Of a stretch of 64,000 nt of DNA, positions 1-11,700 are shown in pieces. Origin of the DNA: Lucifuga dentata (Eukaryota > Chordata > Actinopteri > Ophidiiformes > Bythitidae); NCBI GenBank assembly GCA_014773175.1, contig VXCM01001398.1:128454-192453 (forward strand), in the 5' to 3' direction. The position numbers and the translations under genes are program-made. How positions within the stretch are numbered: the first letter of the stretch is position 1; each line of letters begins with the position of its first letter. The notes beneath the pieces are model-generated. The model was not told where the DNA came from, made no database searches, and was given only the letters and a program-made list of their open reading frames with translations.

Positions 1-1036
1 AAAGCAAAACATGCTAAGAAATGTAGTCTCACGTTCATGAGGTCATGCATTTGTATCCCATAATAACACAACCTTAAAACAAAGGCACTTGGTTTTATTT
101 GTATTAATACCAAAATTATTCTTACTAGGGAAGTGTTAAAGAGAGGGGTGAAATTTGGGCAGAAGCTTGCTCTAAAGGCAGAAAAGAATATTTGAGATGT
201 TTAATAATGTAATATATCATGGTGGCCCATATCTCAAAGAAGCTGTATGCGCATCCCTGAACACCCATCTACCAGGGGACATTCAACAGCTGCACCACAA
301 ACCATTGAGACTAAAATAAAACCCATGAAGCGAAAGAAATGTACCTTTTGCACAGAATGTGGAAGTGAAAAAACTGAGGCAGAAGCATCAGACACTACTT
401 CAACATTCAGCATCTCATTTCCACGTACAAAGTATTTTGAGGAGATACTGTAAGGGCACACTGTTTGGTTCGGCTGAGTACGAACCTACTTGTGCGAAGA
501 GGAGAGAGAATATAATGTGTCAGGATTTAGTTACCAGGAAGTGGGTCGAGTTATTTATATTTCAACACTCATCCTCTAGTATCCAAGGGTGGTGGTAACC
601 TGAAACTTTAGATTTAAACATTGTCTTGCTCTAGATGCATCCTGCTGGGGAAAAACAATTGGCTGCATCTTTAGGAATGATGAGGACCAGAAAAATATAT
701 CTATAAATGTAAATAATGTGAAGACTGGGTGTGTGGAAGGGGACCAAGACCCTGTGAGGGATTCAGCTTTGGCAAAGGTAAGTCTGAGTCACTATTTTTT
801 GTTCTCTCTCTCTATTCTCCAAGTCACATTGTAGGAGTTTGGTGCGACATGCAAATGTGTTGTTTTATGGATATTAAAAAGTTTAAATATTCTACTGTAT
901 AGCATATTTATTGGTGCAGTTTGTAATACTTGAGTTCACCTGTTTGTCCTTGCTGTGTGTCAACATCAACCATCACAATTTCTGAATTGAAATATTGAAG
1001 TGATAATTACAAACAGGTTGCTTAAGTATTTCAGTT
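1..1036. other. Upstream flank of the PHETA gene; possible noncoding exon
   Basis: No convincing protein-coding gene is visible here; the open frames are short and unrelated to any family I recognise. A strong donor-like site (AAAG/gtaagtctg, about 775-786) follows a moderately purine-rich stretch (about 620-778). Since the first coding exon of the PHETA gene begins just behind an acceptor (AG at 1692-1693), an upstream noncoding 5' exon must exist, and this stretch is a candidate. That assignment is inference only. Confidence 0.3.
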
Positions 1037-1603
1037 ACAGGTGCAAGAAGAAAAAGCCTACTGAAGTACTTACATAAGTAAAAGTATTAATACAAAAAAG
1101 GAAAATACTCCATTACAAGTAAAAATCCTGCATACAAAATTTTATCTAAACAAGTCTTAATATAGACATATTCAGGTATCAAAAGTAAACAAATTCGTTG
1201 TGAGAAAACAAAAAAATCCCTTATCAGGCCAATATGAAAAATGGAAACCCCCAGACTTGAAAGGTAAATCACCATCTAATTTTAGAAATTTTCCCACTTT
1301 CAGACCAGGTAAAGGATGTTCCTTTACAGGTTAAGTAAAACTATTTAATTTCCAAAAATATTTGCATCATCAAGTAGAACACAAGCCTGCTTTTCAGAAT
1401 TCCTGGGAAAATGACAGTTTGGAGATACAAAGATTTTTATCTGATGTTAAATGTACAGTTTGAATCCATAAATTGAGTGACTACAAATAAATGAAATGAA
1501 GTCAAATGTACATTATTTCCCTCTAAAATGTAGTGGAGTAGAAATACTTAAGTACTTCCAATGTAAATGTACTTTGCGTAAATGTACTTTACTTCCCACG
1601 TCT
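1037..1603. mobile_element. Non-autonomous teleost repeat of the GTGGAAGTAACTAAGTACATTT type
   Basis: The segment starts with a degenerate end (caggtgcaagaagaaaaa), continues with phrases such as ataagtaaaagtattaatac and ccattacaagtaaaaatcctgc, and ends in tttacttcccacgtctg, the inverted counterpart of the start. These phrases belong to a very abundant fish repeat with hAT-like CAG ends. I found no clear target duplication. Related copies lie inside the mylpf introns. Confidence 0.55.
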
Positions 1604-1701
1604 GATCTTTCTATTCTAATGAAAATGTTTTGGATAATATTGCAGGCTACAATTTGTAAGTTGTTGACAATGTGGGAAAACTCTCTTCTTTAGGTGTTGT
1701 G

Positions 1702-3603
1702 ATGAAGATCCATGAGAAGATTTTGACCCATTATTTATCCTGCACCTCTCCAGTAGATAAAGAGGGATACCTCTACAAAAAGGTTCGGAAAAATCGTGAT
1801 GCAACATAAAACTACTGACTCTTGAGCACTGATTTCCAGTTGTGCTGATTTACTTTAACATATTTCTTCCCAGAAAGAGCGCAATGCCTCCTACCAGCGG
1901 AGGTGGTTTGTCCTGAAGGCCAACCTGCTCTTCTACCAGGAGCACCCAGCTGACCGTCACCTACTGGGTGTCATTGTCCTGGAGGGTTGTGCAGTGCGGT
2001 GCTCTGAGTCTGATGGACTGTTTGCCTTTTCCCTGGTGTTTGAGGGGCCTGGACTGAAAACCTACAGACTGGCAGCAGAGGACCGTCAGACTCAGGAGAG
2101 CTGGGTGAAGACGTTGCTGTCAGCCAGCCACTGTTACCTCTCGCTGCTGGTCAGAGACTTGGGGAGGCAGTATGAAGGTGAGCATCCTGGCCTTGTTATG
2201 TGGTCTTTGCTCATTTTTGGAAGGCACATAAAAGATGGAGTGTGATCCACTGGCTAAACAGAACAGTGATTTGATTCTTCAAGTTGGCGATTCCAAAAGC
2301 CATCTTGATTTGATTCTGACACCACGATTCAATTCATTAACAATTAGCCAAACATAATATTCATGTCCAGTGAAACCTAACTATTTGTTTCCAACTTTGG
2401 CAGTTTTATGTTTTGAGGTCTTGAGTTCAGGTCCAAAACTTTAGAAATACTAAAGGTAAAGGTAAAGGTATTCTTTATATTATATACTATTTACATTCTA
2501 TACTATATTATATATCATGTGGATTGAGATTATTGACCCACAATGCAATGCAAAAAAGATGCTGAGGACCTGCTCAGTTCATGAGTTTATAGTATGAACA
2601 TGAAAATTTACTGACACTCATGGGACAAGTTAGGCTATTTTCAACAAAAGATCTAATTCTTCTTAATTAATTGAGAATTTTATTTCAATGAAAACATTTT
2701 TTTGTGTGTGAATAATGTGCCACGGTAACACAATTTCTATAGATTTGAATTGCTTTGAAACTCTTCTGAAATTTTCTCAGTCATCTGTTATACCACCAGG
2801 AGGCACTTGAAGTAGTACATGTGGTGTTTGTACCACAGCTTGAGAACCACTGCGCTAGTGTGTAGCATGGAATTGGGACAGAGCTCCACTTTTAGCTTTT
2901 CAGTCTGAACAAAGGAGTGAGTAGTTTCAGTTCAATTATATTATTTTGATTAAAAGTAAGTAATATTAGTGAAGCTAGAGTGATTTATTTCTATTATTTC
3001 TCAGTGTATCAAAGCATTGAATCAGCATTGATGCAACCATATGAAAAGTTACACTTCTTTGCATGAGTATAATTTTAATTTTCTGTGTTCCATTTGCAGA
3101 GGCTAAACAACAGCAAGTCTCTGGCGAATCCTGTCAGAGCTCCTCTTTTAGTGGAGAGACTGTTAAGGGCCTCAAACTGTCCATGATCCAGATGACCCCT
3201 GTGGGCTCTTTCTTCCCCCCACAGAGGCCGAGAACGGTGGTCAGGGAGGGGAGANATGACCCCTGTGGGCTCTTTCTTCCCCCCACAGAGGCCGAGAACG
3301 GTGGTCAGGGAGGGGAGAAGCTTCAGTGCCAGCGGTGTCTTACAAGCACACTCAATACCTGTTAAAATGGTGAATAAAAAGTCTCCAAAGCTTTGGCCCA
3401 AGAGAAATGCTCACGTCACACCACTGAATGGACCGGCACCGCCTTACGGTGAATGGCCACTAGTGGGTTTGGATCCACTTGAGGAGTTTAGTAAACTTCA
3501 CGACTATTATGGTCTGGAAGTGAAACAAGCGAGGGAGGCTTGGCTGAGGAGTCGAGAAGCAGAAGAGGAGGAGAGTGATGGAGATCTGATAGAGCTGTGC
3601 TGA
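1702..3603 (+). CDS. pheta1-like: Sesquipedalian/PHETA-like PH-domain endosomal protein
   Basis: Three coding exons: 1702-1782, 1874-2177 and 3100-3603, with phases 0 and 1 and GT-AG borders. The ATG sits 8 bases behind an acceptor, so a 5' noncoding exon is expected. After removing an assembly duplication (a 63-base repeat around N 3255) the product is about 274 aa, close to the roughly 250-260 aa of Sesquipedalian-1/2. A PH domain spans about residues 17-122 (VDKEGYLYKK, RRWFVLKANLLFY, ESWVKTL). Near the C-terminus (about residue 237) is an F&H motif, FSKLHDYYG, which in this family binds the inositol 5-phosphatases OCRL and INPP5B. Family role: receptor recycling and endosome-to-Golgi traffic. 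The PH core resembles Ses1 (VIVLEGC), but I cannot separate PHETA1, PHETA2 or a fish-specific third copy. The apparent frameshift in exon 3 is almost certainly an assembly error. Confidence 0.88.
3192..3318. repeat. Assembly duplication in PHETA exon 3 (63 bp + N + 63 bp)
   Basis: Bases 3192-3254 are repeated exactly at 3256-3318, separated by one N at 3255. The extra 64 bases shift the frame. Collapsing to one copy restores an uninterrupted C-terminal frame ending at 3603, so this looks like two contig ends that overlap but were not merged. Confidence 0.9.
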
Positions 3604-4460
3604 AAAAAAAAGAGAGGAACTGAGATGGAGCGATTCGTGCGTGTCAAACAGGAAATGAGCCGTAAGAGTGTGAGACACCTGTACATGTGCTAAATATATA
3701 AGATCATTGTTTTTATTTCAGTGACTTCATCTGTTTGATTTGTCTGAGCCAACGAACTTTAGTGTCCATGTGGATCATTATGTAACAGACACTTTTTACT
3801 CATCGATGCAGTATTAAGTATTAAAAATTAAAGTTGGTCATTTGTCTGAGAGTTTCATAATTACATCAGATTTTGCTCATACAAAATATTCACAAATACA
3901 CACACTCCCATCATAAAACAATGCATATACTATATAAAACACACACACTTCTTAAGTTTGTATTTTTGATAAATAAATACACCTTCAGTAGTCTATTACT
4001 GTTGCTGTTTTCAGGTAAGATGAAGGAAACGTATTTAGAATGAGAAAATGCTCTACCTCTCAGGCTCATAAACTCTTTTAAAATCCCATCACATTATCTT
4101 GAAATAATGAAAAATACAATTACACTATTTCAAACAATGCTGTTTTTTTTTTAATTCTGAAAAGCTGACTTTTCATTGATATGTAGTTTTCACAAGACAG
4201 GGATGTCATGTTTGTTAATAAAAGTAAACCTGTGCTATTACTATAAAAATATTCTGAGCTGCTAAATATTGTTCGGACCTATAGAATTTATTTTAATTTC
4301 CATAAGTTTCCTAACACAAACTACTTTATGAAAATATTTGATGCTCAAACACACACATTTAAACAATATTTAACTAATTGATGTAATATGTTTTATTTAA
4401 TTTTAAAACTACTTAAAGGGCTAGTTCTTAATTTTTGACAATATAATTTCATATATGTTT

Positions 4461-4491
<31 letters not shown>

Positions 4492-5628
4492 CAGTATATA
4501 AATATGTAAATATAAACAAACAGCCTTGGGTAAAGATGAAAACACAGGGCTCTTTTTCTTCCTCTTTTAAAAATGTTGTTGATGTTAAAAAAAAAAAAAA
4601 AAAAAACTTTCCAGGAAAAAAAAAATTGATAAAACTTTGATAAGATTTATTAAAAGACATGAGGTTGTTGCTTTGTATCATGACTTGTGTAACTTAGGAG
4701 AAATTTGAAGAACACTGACATCAGTGTGAGTTTTTTGTGTTTTTTTTTTCTTTTAAAGAAACTGCAGCATGTTTATGAGACATGAAAGTCAGTGCAGGAT
4801 GTTAATCAGCAGGGGGAGCTGCAGCCGAGGCCTGTGTGTAATCTTTGCAATGTGAATCAGTCTGAAATAGCAGCGGGAGATTTATGGAAAGAATGCAGCA
4901 GGAGGTCAGACTGACAGGTTTATTAATTTTGAAAATGAGTAAATGCCTCTAATTGAGTTAAACACTTGTTTGATTTGATAATTACACCAAGTCTGGCTGT
5001 AATTGCCAATCCGATGCCAATTGTCAATCCGATGGTATAATTACAGTGATATTACATTGGCATAAACTGACCGTCTGGTGCAATCATGATATTAACCAGT
5101 TTCTTCACTCAACTTTAATTGCATCCTGTAGCTGAAAAAAAGGGAAAGCTGACATCTGACCTGCTCTCATTATTGAAATCAATTAGAAACAGAACCTGAT
5201 CACAGCAGGTAATCAATCACACGCAGACAGAGTGTAACTTTGCAAACTGTGAGGTCTCCCTTGTCATATGTGGTCCTTATGGATGTTTTGCCTCTAAGGT
5301 CAAGCTGGGAGCTTCTCCACATTCCAGAGTCCACAGACAGACGTTCCAATCATTTAAAAAGTGATAGATGGCTTTGGAGGAGTGTGGAAAGACGAGTCAC
5401 ATTTCAAGAAATACCCCTGGAATTTACACACTTCTGTATGGTGACACTTCCTCACGGCGTCTAAACACGTCGTGAAGTGATTTTTGTTGTTGTTTTTTTC
5501 TTTTTTACAGCCATGTGGTGCACACACAAACTGCAGCAGCTGACACATCTGTGAATAGCTTTCACTTATAACTCATAACCCAGTAAGTAGTAAGTAGTAA
5601 GTAGATTAAAAAAAAAAAAAAAAAAATN

Positions 5629-5665
<37 letters not shown>

Positions 5666-6130
5666 ATAATTTCGACTATTGCTGGACAAAAAAAGTAAAA
5701 AGAGCAGAATGCAAAGTTTGAATAGATTTAGATTTAGAAACGCAAAATTTCAACTGAAATTGATAACAAATATGGGAGAAAAAATGTATATTTAATACTA
5801 GGACAACATCCTTTAAAAGTATTTTAATGTGATAAATGCATCAATCAGCTCTTATTGTGTCTTTGTTCACTCAGGGTCCCATAAATCTCAGAATGTAACA
5901 CCTTATGTCCCTTAATTTGCAAGATTAGAGGATAGATGCTTTAATAAGCCTTAAATTTAGTGGTTAGAAACAGATAAGGAACAAATAAGCAACATTTAGG
6001 GCATCACTTTGGCCTTTTAAAGATCTAATTTAGTTGTTTTTCCCCCTTAAAATGATGGATTCCATGCCCATTCCAATTTAATATTCATATGAAAGGTTTA
6101 AGGGATTTGTTTTAAGATATAAAAAGGATA
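3604..6130. other. Intergenic DNA between the PHETA gene and mylpf, left part
   Basis: No supported gene. The 3' UTR of the PHETA gene probably occupies the start (an attaaa-type hexamer lies near 3817-3830). The rest is AT-rich with a (TACA)n tract near 4464-4486 and poly-A runs at 4588-4606 and 5607-5661 (single N at 5628). A stretch at about 4980-5050 repeats 'caatccgatg' twice. Nothing else stands out. Confidence 0.5.
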
Positions 6131-6730
6131 TTAAAGGACCATACCACCCATTTTGCATGTTTGAGCCTAATATAATCAATTTTTATACATGTAACATCAC
6201 TGACAATCATTTCCTAAAGCATGCAATGATGAATTAAAAATTGTTTTTCCTACCTTCCAGACCATCATTGGTTTCAGTTCATTCTAGTATGCTATTAAAA
6301 TCATCTTGTTGATACTTGAAATGTTCTTTGGATAGGTAATCCATCATCGCAAACAAGACGTATATTCAGGTTTCTTTGAAGTTATGTAATTTTAGTGTTT
6401 AAGCACAATAAAAAGCGTAGAGTGAACATGTGTCTCCACCAGGGAATATAGTCCCAAAAGAAGACTTATCGGAAAATTTAAATGGCCATGACTTCATAAG
6501 GCTGTGTAACTATTAGCAGGCGAAAACATCGATTTTTAAGGTGGGTGTATCCCTTGAATATTTGATTTTGAAAGATTAAGAGAATTTTGAAAAATTAAGA
6601 AAATTTGCAAAATATCAGGGAAGCTGAAATACGGTTTTATCCTTTGGGAAATGATTGTCAGTAACGTAACATGTATGAAAATTGAATATATTAGTCTCAA
6701 ACATGCAAAATGGGTGGTATGGTCCTTTAA
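6131..6730 (+). mobile_element. TTAA-flanked foldback MITE, copy 1
   Basis: About 600 bp bounded by TTAA at both ends (6131-6134 and 6727-6730). The ends are inverted repeats: AGGACCATACCACCC at the left and GGGTGGTATGGTCCT at the right. Similarity between the arms extends inward for about 90 bases (CATTTTGCATGTTTGAG, then TACATGTAACATCACTGACAATCATTTCC). No transposase frame is present, so it is non-autonomous. The constant TTAA suggests piggyBac-type insertion, but superfamily is inferred from the target site only. Confidence 0.8.
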
Positions 6731-7760
6731 GGGTTTTGCATGTGAATGTAAAGCAAAACTTCAAAAATGTTCTTAACGCAACACCTCATCTTTAATTTAA
6801 GATATTGAACTAAAAATCACACTCAGAACATGCTATCCACATTCTTTCCTATAATAAAGTGGCAATAATGAAAAAGAGCAGAGGTCAAAGGTCAGGACAG
6901 ACATCTGCAGACAGAAGATCACTGGAAACACAAACAGCTAAAATCAGCGCGGGCGAAAATAAATTCATTAGAAAGACAAGATTAACAAAGTGTAATATTA
7001 AATATGTGTAATATGTGTAATATTAAAACACTCTCTGTGGTAAATTTGGATATTAAACTTGACCAAACAAATGGAGGAAGGTATTTTGTTTGAGGGATCA
7101 GCAGGTTGGCAGAATGCCAAGTTTATTTTGCTATTTTGGTCTCTCTCAGCTGTGCCTTTTATGTTCTCCACAGAACGTCTGCAGCCATCCCGCCAAGTAA
7201 TCCTCTTATATGTGAAGGGGGGACAGTGTGAGGGGAACACGTTCACAACTCCACACACACACACACACACCTTTAGTGATGGGAAACGAGGATGACTGCC
7301 AGAGGTTAATGGTGCCCATACATGTCTAGAGGGGTGTGGTTCATTTAATGCTGCCAACAAAAGTCAAACTAGCATTGGAGGATGAAACATAGAAATACCA
7401 AAACAAGAAATTCATGTTTCCACGAGCCGCGACTTTCCAATCAGTCATCAACTGGTGGCTGGATTTAGAACCGCCACAGCTTTAAAATATGACATGAGAT
7501 CCTGTTTCAGATGTTTATCTTCACCCAGACTGACTTCTCCTAATTAGAACAAATGTCAGAAATATTTTCTGCGATTCCACACATTTCTTAAAATTCCCCT
7601 TTTAATTTCTTGCTTTTATTTGATGTTATTTCTTATTATTTTGCTTTTTTTGTGTGTGCAGTATTTCCTTTCTTTATTTTATACTGCCTGCAGGATTGAA
7701 CTTGTTTTGTTTTATTTTATTTTATTGTGCTACACAATTTAATATGACATTGATACTGAC

Positions 7761-7793
<33 letters not shown>

Positions 7794-8513
7794 AACAACA
7801 CTGCCAACAACAATGATGAGAATGATCATGGTATACCTGTAATTGTTATTACAATTCAATATTGAATTAAAACTTGATTCATCACACGTATTTATTATTT
7901 ATTATCAATATATTCTTGAAAGGTGAAGTTATCAGACATTATTTTTACGCACAATTATTTTTATTCTATCTCATTTGTTGAACATTTGACCTTATTCAGC
8001 TATAAAACACAATCAAAAAACCTCTGTGTAAAGTTATATAGGAGGATGTTTGGATACTTCAGGCCAAAGTCTGTCATAAACTCTATGAAAACCCCAAAAT
8101 GTGACATTACCATTATTATTTTGCCATAAACTCAAAAGAAAAAAGCCCGGCCATGCACATACAGGGTAAAAGCATCATCAGTTGCTGAGCATATAGAATC
8201 CTTGTATCTCACTCTGTAATATGGCAATCGACATCAGAAACCAAAAATAAAATCGGCGAGTGGCTGATGTGCCTCTCTGCAGGCATGGAGATGGACAGAA
8301 GGAGGGTGGGGAGACACTGACCACAGTCCAACAAGCATCAATGTCCTGAATGTCCATATTAGTCCACGTGGGACTGCAAATCTATGGCTCGGTCCCAGTG
8401 CTATCAGGTTTACTTAATTCCAAGACTCCTAAATCTATTTCTGATCTCCCGTAAGGTGATACGCTGCCTGGCTGCCCTGTCTCCTTCACTTTTGCCTCCA
8501 GATCATCCTTGAT

Positions 8514-8515
<2 letters not shown>
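6731..8515. other. Intergenic DNA upstream of mylpf
   Basis: No supported gene. It contains a short (CA)n run near 7252-7270 and a (GAT)n tract at about 7759-7793. The remainder is unremarkable AT-rich DNA; distal regulatory elements of mylpf could lie here but none can be identified by eye. Confidence 0.45.

Positions 8516-8560
<45 letters not shown>
8516..8560 (+). repeat. (CT)n microsatellite in the mylpf upstream region
   Basis: An uninterrupted CT dinucleotide run of about 45 bp. It lies roughly 55 bp upstream of the TATA-like box of mylpf and may be polymorphic. Confidence 0.95.
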
Positions 8561-8563
<3 letters not shown>

Positions 8564-8601
8564 CCAATCCAAACTTGAAGCTGTGGCTATAGTTAGATAG
8601 G

Positions 8602-8621
8602 CCAATGGTGTGGTATATAAG
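8602..8621 (+). promoter_or_regulatory. Putative core promoter of mylpf (CCAAT and TATA box)
   Basis: A CCAAT motif (8602-8606) is followed by TATATAAG (8614-8621). The start codon is at 8703, leaving room for a transcription start near 8645 and a short leader. A degenerate MEF2-like site (CTATAGTTAG, about 8587-8596) lies just upstream, as expected for a muscle gene. Motif-level prediction only. Confidence 0.6.
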
Positions 8622-8702
8622 CCCCCGGGAATACAGGTTTAATGCGGCTTCACTTGTCTTCTCTTTCTTGATCATCCGAACCTCCACTCATACCGTCTCA
8701 AG

Positions 8703-11700
8703 ATGGTGAGTACCACCGTTCCCCTTCCCACATCACTGCTCTCTGCTGATGGAAATCACTACAGGGGGAACTGCATCAAACCCATCCTTTGGACTAAAAA
8801 CCACTTTTTGGTGCATTTTCACCTCAGATGTAACTTGAAATAACTATAAACTTGGAGCATTTGGCATCACTTCCAATAGATCAAGGACGTATTTTTCCTC
8901 ATGGGATTTTTGGATAGCTGCAGATCTTGGTGAAGCAATTTTAAGGATGCTTGGGTTCTAATGTGTTATTGATATTATTAGAGCATTCTACTTTGACGTA
9001 AGGAGTAATGCATTTGGACTGCATTAGAAATTTTGCATTAAGGGGGGGCATATTTATATGATTATATGATTAATAGCATAGAGATGCTATTATGGGAACT
9101 TTTCCAGCCCTCATAAGAACATATGTGTATCTTTATGTGCCTAATTGTACTTTTTAAAGTACAAAATTATACCTGTGAAAAATTTAGAAATTTAGACATA
9201 CAAAAAAAAAAAAAAAAAANAAAAAAAAAAAAAAAAAAAGTATATTTCTTCATTAATTACTTGGTTAACCTAAGTATTGCAGTAGTAGAATCTGTAAAAC
9301 ATCACATGGCCCCAAAAGGGTAAATAGCCTTACAGATCTGTTAGCATCATAGCAAACAAGCTTATTTTTTTCACCCATGTTTTTGTCTCCCAGGCACCAA
9401 AGAAGGCCAAGAGGAGGGCAGCAGCAGGAGACAGCGGCTCCTCCAATGTCTTCTCCATGTTTGAGCAGAGCCAAATCCAGGAGTACAAGGAGGTGAGGAT
9501 GAGGACGTGCAGCCATACTTCATCTCTGATTTCATATAGCCGAACTGAGCATTGGTTGGTGAAAAGTGAATCTCAGTTTAATTCACTTTTTTCACTCAGA
9601 CTATAGAACCAAATTTAAAATTTCGTGCTTGGTTAGCTTTGATCTGTTTTCACAGCAGTTGCTATTCCTCGCTCCCTCTTCTCCCCTGACAATTTAATAA
9701 GCACGAGAACGTCATTAGCGAGAAGCTCTGAAATTTCTGACACCATCTGAAGCTCTCAGCGTGTTGTTCACCTTTGACCTCCCAGCTGTCACTCAGACAT
9801 CTCCTTAAGTCTCTTGTTGAAGGCTGGAAGGCCAACTGGATGTCAACAGGCGTATTGTGGTTTGATGCACATTCAAAGGTCAACTTTTTGTCCCTGAAAA
9901 CGATAAATCAATCTGTTACTGACTTCATCTAGAATCTAAAGTTCAGGAGGAAGAGTAACCTACTTGCAGTAATGTGAGCAATGGAGGGTAATAAGTTGAG
10001 GGAGATGATATTTATAAGGACACGTGTTAAGAAATTGGATAATGATGTTGTTTGTGTTTTTAATATCTTGTCAAGGGATCTGAGCTCCTAATAAAGGCAA
10101 CATTCCTCCTGCGATAAGTGATACAGGCGTCTTAAGTGCCACTCCAGGCATGTAAGACATGATGATTAGGACAAGCTTAGCACTTCCCACAGATGGAAAG
10201 ATGGTAGCTGAGGGAATGTGTTTGTGTCTGCCGTGGCAAGCAGCCCGCGAATGTGGGTGTCTGTGTGTGTGAGGGAGAGAGAGGAAGGCATGGCGAGAGG
10301 GTGAAGAAGGCATGGCGAGGGGTTCAAGTTCAAGTCTGGGAGGTTGGCTTAAGTTTCATAGATGCAAGAGCTAGCTTAGCCATACGCGGTGAGCGAGTCG
10401 GACAGCTGTGGCCTGATGATACTTTCCCAAATTAACATGTAAGAAAAGGCCGAAGGGANCCCCCCCCTCAAGGCTACTAAAGCGTGGTGTCATTAGCTTT
10501 TTCATTTTTTAGCTTTTTCATTAGCTCTTTTTTGACAGTATCGCCTAACGAGGTTTACATAGCAACGTGTTACCAATACTTTCCAGCTGACGCATTAATA
10601 ACCCCAGTGAAAAGGACGTAAAACATCCACAAAGGCGTAAAGTAACCAAGTACATTTACCCAAGTAAAACTATGAGTATTGCCATTCAGAGAAACGTTTT
10701 ACTTTTATTCCACCACATTTATCTGATTGCTGTTACTACTTGGCAGAATCTGATTTTTGCATATGTAAGCTCATCAAATATTGCTTTTGTAAAGTAAAAT
10801 TCTTGCATCTACAAACTGTATTTTCAGACTTTTACTTTCATAACACTGAGTACTTTTACTTTTGATACTTGAGTATATTTTACTGCAAGGCAAAAGTGAG
10901 ACGAAGCTCTTCTCATCTTCATGCGTACACATCTTTATGTGTATGTTGGATCGTTGATACTCATTTTACCTGTTTGCTTTTGGTGCAGTAAAATTTCAAA
11001 AGCAGGAGGTTATATTTGTAATTGAGTATTTTTATCCATTGTGGTGTTACTACATGTACTTAAGTAAATAATATGAATCTTTCTTCCATTACTGGTTGGT
11101 TTGTTAAATAATAATTTAATGTCTCTAATTTTCAGGCTTTCACAATCATTGACCAGAACAGAGATGGTATCATCAGCAAAGATGACCTGAGGGATGTGCT
11201 GGCCTCAATGGGTGTGTGTTTGTGTGTGTGTGTGTGTCTGGTACAGAGGAGGAAGTAACTAAGTACATTTACTCTACTCTCGAGTATTTCTATTTCAGCA
11301 GATGTTTGACTTTTCCTGAACTACATTTCAGATGGAAATCATTACATTTATCTGTACTTAGTATTTACTTTATAGATTTACATTTTACATTCAGCATTAG
11401 ACAAACACGGCTGCTGTTGGGTAAAAATCACACACATCTCCAAAATGCCAATTTTTCAGGAATTATTTCCTTCCTTCTGTCCTCCTTTTCTTATTTCTTT
11501 CCTTCCCTGCTAAACCATAAACACGAAAATCCCCAAAAAGGGAGTTCCAGATTTTTCACCCAACACTCAAACTAAATGCTTCTCTTCTTTTGCTCAAGTA
11601 AAAATCTGAATGTCCGACTTGTATTTTTCCACACTCGTACTTCTCCTTTTACTTCGTTAAAGTATTTGCGTACTTTGCTAATCCTGAATTCTGTGCTGTG

